A DNA stretch of 64,000 bases from Cyclobacterium jeungdonense (lineage in GTDB: Bacteria > Bacteroidota > Bacteroidia > Cytophagales > Cyclobacteriaceae), in NCBI RefSeq assembly GCF_010994275.1, contig NZ_WMCD01000012.1, positions 1 through 64,000 of the forward strand, in the 5' to 3' direction. The notes under the pieces are model-generated. The model searched no databases, had not been told where the DNA came from, and worked only from the letters and a program-made list of their open reading frames with translations. The translations under genes and the position numbers were made by a program. Below are positions 61,787-64,000 of this stretch, piece after piece. Numbering within the stretch: position 1 is the stretch's first letter; each line of letters opens with the position of its first letter.

Positions 61787-63385
61787 ATGAATTCAATTGA
61801 ATTAGTAGACCTTTTGGTCATCGTAGGCTACCTGCTAGGCATCGTCGGTATCGGGCTTTTTTCCGTTCGGAAAAAGAAACAAACGAGCGAGGGCTATTTT
61901 TTGGCGGGCAAGTCATTGTCATGGGCTGTTATCGGTGCTTCTCTCTTTGCCTCCAATATTTCTACCGTGCACCTCGTAGGCCTGGCGGAATCCGGATTTA
62001 CGGATGGCATCGTTTGGGGGAATTTTGAGTGGTTTTCTGGAATCGAACTCCTCATTCTTGCCTTTGTATTCATTCCCTTTTACTTGCGCACCAAAATCAC
62101 CACCCTGCCCCAGTTTCTGGAAAAACGCTATGATTCCCGATCCCGAGTGGTGTTGGCCATATTCAGTATCCTTGCGGCGCTTTTTATGCACATTGGGGTA
62201 AGTTTATATGCCGGTGCCGTCGTGTTTGAGAATGTATTCGGACTAAGCATTCCGGTTTCGATTGTCATCATAGCTCTGGCGACTGGGGTATATACGATTG
62301 TTGGAGGATTGACTTCCGTGGTAATTACGGAAGCGGTTCAGACAGTCATTTTAATTGCCGGTTCATTTACCATTACCCTACTGGCCATCTACCGGTTGCC
62401 AGAGATCGGCATTACTTCTTATGAGGAGTTAAAAATGGCTGTAGACCCCAATCGCTTTAAAATTGTAAGTTTCGACACCGCAAAAACGGGGTTTTCTTTT
62501 ACCGACATGCTATTCGGACACCTGATTTTGGGGATCTGGTATTGGTGCACGGATCAGACCATCGTGCAGCGTGTATTAGGCGCCCGCTCAGAAAAGCAGG
62601 CAAAGCTAGGCGCATTATTTGCCGGCTTCCTAAAAATACTTCCCGTATTCATCATGGTCATTCCCGGAATTTTAGCCTTTGCTTTATTCCGACAAGAAAT
62701 TGGGAATGACACCAAAAGTGTCCTGCCAGTAATGATAACCCATTTAATGCCGATCGGACTGAAAGGGCTCATGGTGGCGGCCCTCCTGGCTGCAGTCATG
62801 AGCAGTGTGGCTGCGGCTATCAATAGTTGCTCCACGCTGATTGTATATGACGTATTCAATAAACTTAATCCCAACCTACCTGACAGGAGAAAAATCTTTA
62901 TCGGAAGGGTTACGGGAGTGGTGGTCTTACTTTCAGCCGTGATTTGGTCGCCTTTCCTGGGGAATTTGGGGACCATATTTGAATTGATCAACCAAATGTT
63001 TTCCATACTTGCACCCTCCATCGTAGCCGTTTTCCTGTTGGGAATACTATCTTCCAGGGGAACGGCAAATGCTGCGTTTTACACCCTGTTGATCGGCAGT
63101 TTGTTCGCTGCTTCGGTTTTTATTGTAGAAAAGTACCTACCCATCGGAGGGATTTCGAATTACATATCCAGTCCGGATGGCATGGGCATCAACTGGCTAA
63201 AGCAAACCTATCTTTTCTTCATTTTCTCTTCCTTGCTCTATGCCGCTATTTCCTATTTTGATAAAAAAGACCAGGTCATTTTCCCTGGGTTTTACTTAAA
63301 AGTCCGCAGTCCTTCCACCCTTGTTAATTGGCTGAGTGTCGTTTTAATACTCTCCATGTTGATCCTGTACTGGACTTTCTATTAA
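61787..63385 (+). CDS. sodium:solute symporter (SSS family)
   Basis: 532 aa, about 13-14 membrane helices. Family features: GYFLAGKSLSWAVIGASLFASNIST near the N-terminus with the sodium-site Ser/Thr residues, WYWCTDQTIVQRVLGAR in the middle, and AALLAAVMSSVAAAINSCSTL with sodium-site Ala/Ser/Ser. This places it with SGLT-like sugar symporters. The next gene is a Gfo/Idh/MocA oxidoreductase, a common pairing for sugar or sugar-acid use. Confidence 0.92.
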   Translation: MNSIELVDLLVIVGYLLGIVGIGLFSVRKKKQTSEGYFLAGKSLSWAVIGASLFASNISTVHLVGLAESGFTDGIVWGNFEWFSGIELLILAFVFIPFYLRTKITTLPQFLEKRYDSRSRVVLAIFSILAALFMHIGVSLYAGAVVFENVFGLSIPVSIVIIALATGVYTIVGGLTSVVITEAVQTVILIAGSFTITLLAIYRLPEIGITSYEELKMAVDPNRFKIVSFDTAKTGFSFTDMLFGHLILGIWYWCTDQTIVQRVLGARSEKQAKLGALFAGFLKILPVFIMVIPGILAFALFRQEIGNDTKSVLPVMITHLMPIGLKGLMVAALLAAVMSSVAAAINSCSTLIVYDVFNKLNPNLPDRRKIFIGRVTGVVVLLSAVIWSPFLGNLGTIFELINQMFSILAPSIVAVFLLGILSSRGTANAAFYTLLIGSLFAASVFIVEKYLPIGGISNYISSPDGMGINWLKQTYLFFIFSSLLYAAISYFDKKDQVIFPGFYLKVRSPSTLVNWLSVVLILSMLILYWTFY

Positions 63386-63433
63386 ATAAAAAAATAAATC
63401 CTGTAGCTGAAAAAAATAATATTATTCTAAAAA

Positions 63434-64000
63434 ATGCAACTTAACCAAAGCCCGGTAATTCCTGAGAACCCGCTTCCCATTGTCATCATAGGAGCAGGCG
63501 GAATTGTGCGCGATGCCCACCTGCCTGCCTATGCTATGGCGCAGTTCCCTGTCGCCGGCATCTATGATTTAAGTCCAGGCAAAGCGAAATCACTGGCGGA
63601 GACCTTTGGTATGGTGCAGGGTGCATTTGATTCGCTGGATTTGCTACTCCGGAAGGCCCGGGAAGTGGGAGCTGTGTTTGATCTGGCAGTTCCCGCCGAC
63701 CAAATCCTGGAAATGTTACCGCAGTTACCCGATGGATCGGCGGTGTTGATACAGAAACCCATGGGTGAGAACCTGAAGGAGGCCGGCGAAATTCGGGACC
63801 TCTGTCGAAAAAAATCTCTTGTGGCAGCTATCAATTTTCAACTTCGGCATGCGCCATTTATGTTAGCTGCAAAAGATGTGATTCGTCAGGGGCTGATCGG
63901 GGAAGTGTTTGATATGGAGTTTAAAGTATGTGTATATACCCCCTGGGAATTATGGGAATTCCTGAAAAACAAACCAAGGCTGGAGATTTTATATCATAGC
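63434..64000 (+). CDS. Gfo/Idh/MocA-family oxidoreductase, 3' end outside the window
   Basis: ATG at 63434; 189 codons are open to the window edge. The NAD(P)-binding start is IVIIGAGGIVRDAHLPAYA, and the EKP-like motif appears as QKPMGENLKEAGEI near residue 116. Such enzymes oxidise sugars or inositols. It starts 48 bp after the symporter and is probably in one operon with it. The catalytic C-terminal domain lies beyond the window. Confidence 0.85.
   Translation, partial: MQLNQSPVIPENPLPIVIIGAGGIVRDAHLPAYAMAQFPVAGIYDLSPGKAKSLAETFGMVQGAFDSLDLLLRKAREVGAVFDLAVPADQILEMLPQLPDGSAVLIQKPMGENLKEAGEIRDLCRKKSLVAAINFQLRHAPFMLAAKDVIRQGLIGEVFDMEFKVCVYTPWELWEFLKNKPRLEILYHS

Noticed and set aside
61515..61790. 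91-codon plus frame before the symporter
   Set aside because: Ends inside the symporter start and has no protein-like content.
1..64000. CRISPR arrays, rRNA, tRNA, intact insertion sequences or prophage
   Set aside because: No regularly spaced repeats, no cloverleaf or rRNA text, and no transposase or integrase frame were recognised.

Overview
The window reads as chromosomal DNA of a free-living member of the Bacteroidota, most like Cytophagales/Cyclobacteriaceae (inference). The signs are promoters with the Bacteroidetes -7 element TAnnTTTG, no clear Shine-Dalgarno sequences, a TonB receptor with a carboxypeptidase-like N-terminal domain, six-bladed beta-propeller lipoproteins, and a CcoO-cytochrome c fusion. 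No rRNA, tRNA, CRISPR array or intact insertion sequence was recognised. Broken genes and short dispersed repeats are frequent, so this is a rearranged genome region, or in part a sequence with indel errors.

Layout. 1-3700: unrecognised genes in very AT-rich DNA. 3716-5796: an XRE regulator divergent from a four-gene operon (zinc-ribbon membrane protein, small Gly/Ala-rich peptide with a secretion-type leader, SpoIIM/DUF95 membrane protein, Yip1-like membrane protein). It resembles the membrane part of circular-bacteriocin loci and is the best candidate here for an undescribed system. 6257-12700: radC, a secreted FG-GAP propeller protein, a mutarotase-fold protein, a CHASE3-like histidine kinase and a ceramidase relic.

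13500-31800 is an anaerobic/nitrosative block. It holds the cytochrome c-dependent NO reductase genes norCB-QD-EF, the anaerobic ribonucleotide reductase (nrdD with its glycyl-radical tail on a separate small ORF, and nrdG), nadAB with a dead queD, the Fe-S repair protein Ric, a truncated haemoglobin, a cbb3-type oxidase with small accessory proteins, and an NsrR/IscR-like Rrf2 regulator. Four promoters in this block (nrdD, ric, ccoN, rrf2) share the sequence GATAnnTTTGTC, a -7 box set inside dyad symmetry, which suggests one repressor controls them. No nitrite reductase of the nirS/nirK type and no nosZ lies in the window.

31977-46393 is a nitrate module: two NarK-type transporters, a membrane cytochrome b-like protein, a cytoplasmic Nas-type molybdenum nitrate reductase, a 16-cysteine ferredoxin subunit, a Tat-type Rieske protein and a small membrane protein, followed by a LysR regulator and cysJ/cysI. 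Relics of an HPP-family protein lie upstream and an intact HPP gene lies at 59823-60443.

46878-64000 is an outer-surface/accessory region: beta-propeller lipoproteins (one decayed), a BNR/sialidase-like protein, a TonB receptor with a Cys-rich partner, relics of a VapC toxin and a contractile tail-tube protein, a secreted hydrolase, an outer-membrane barrel protein, a secreted endonuclease/exonuclease/phosphatase-fold enzyme, a monooxygenase-fold protein, a sodium:solute symporter and the start of a Gfo/Idh/MocA oxidoreductase that runs off the end.
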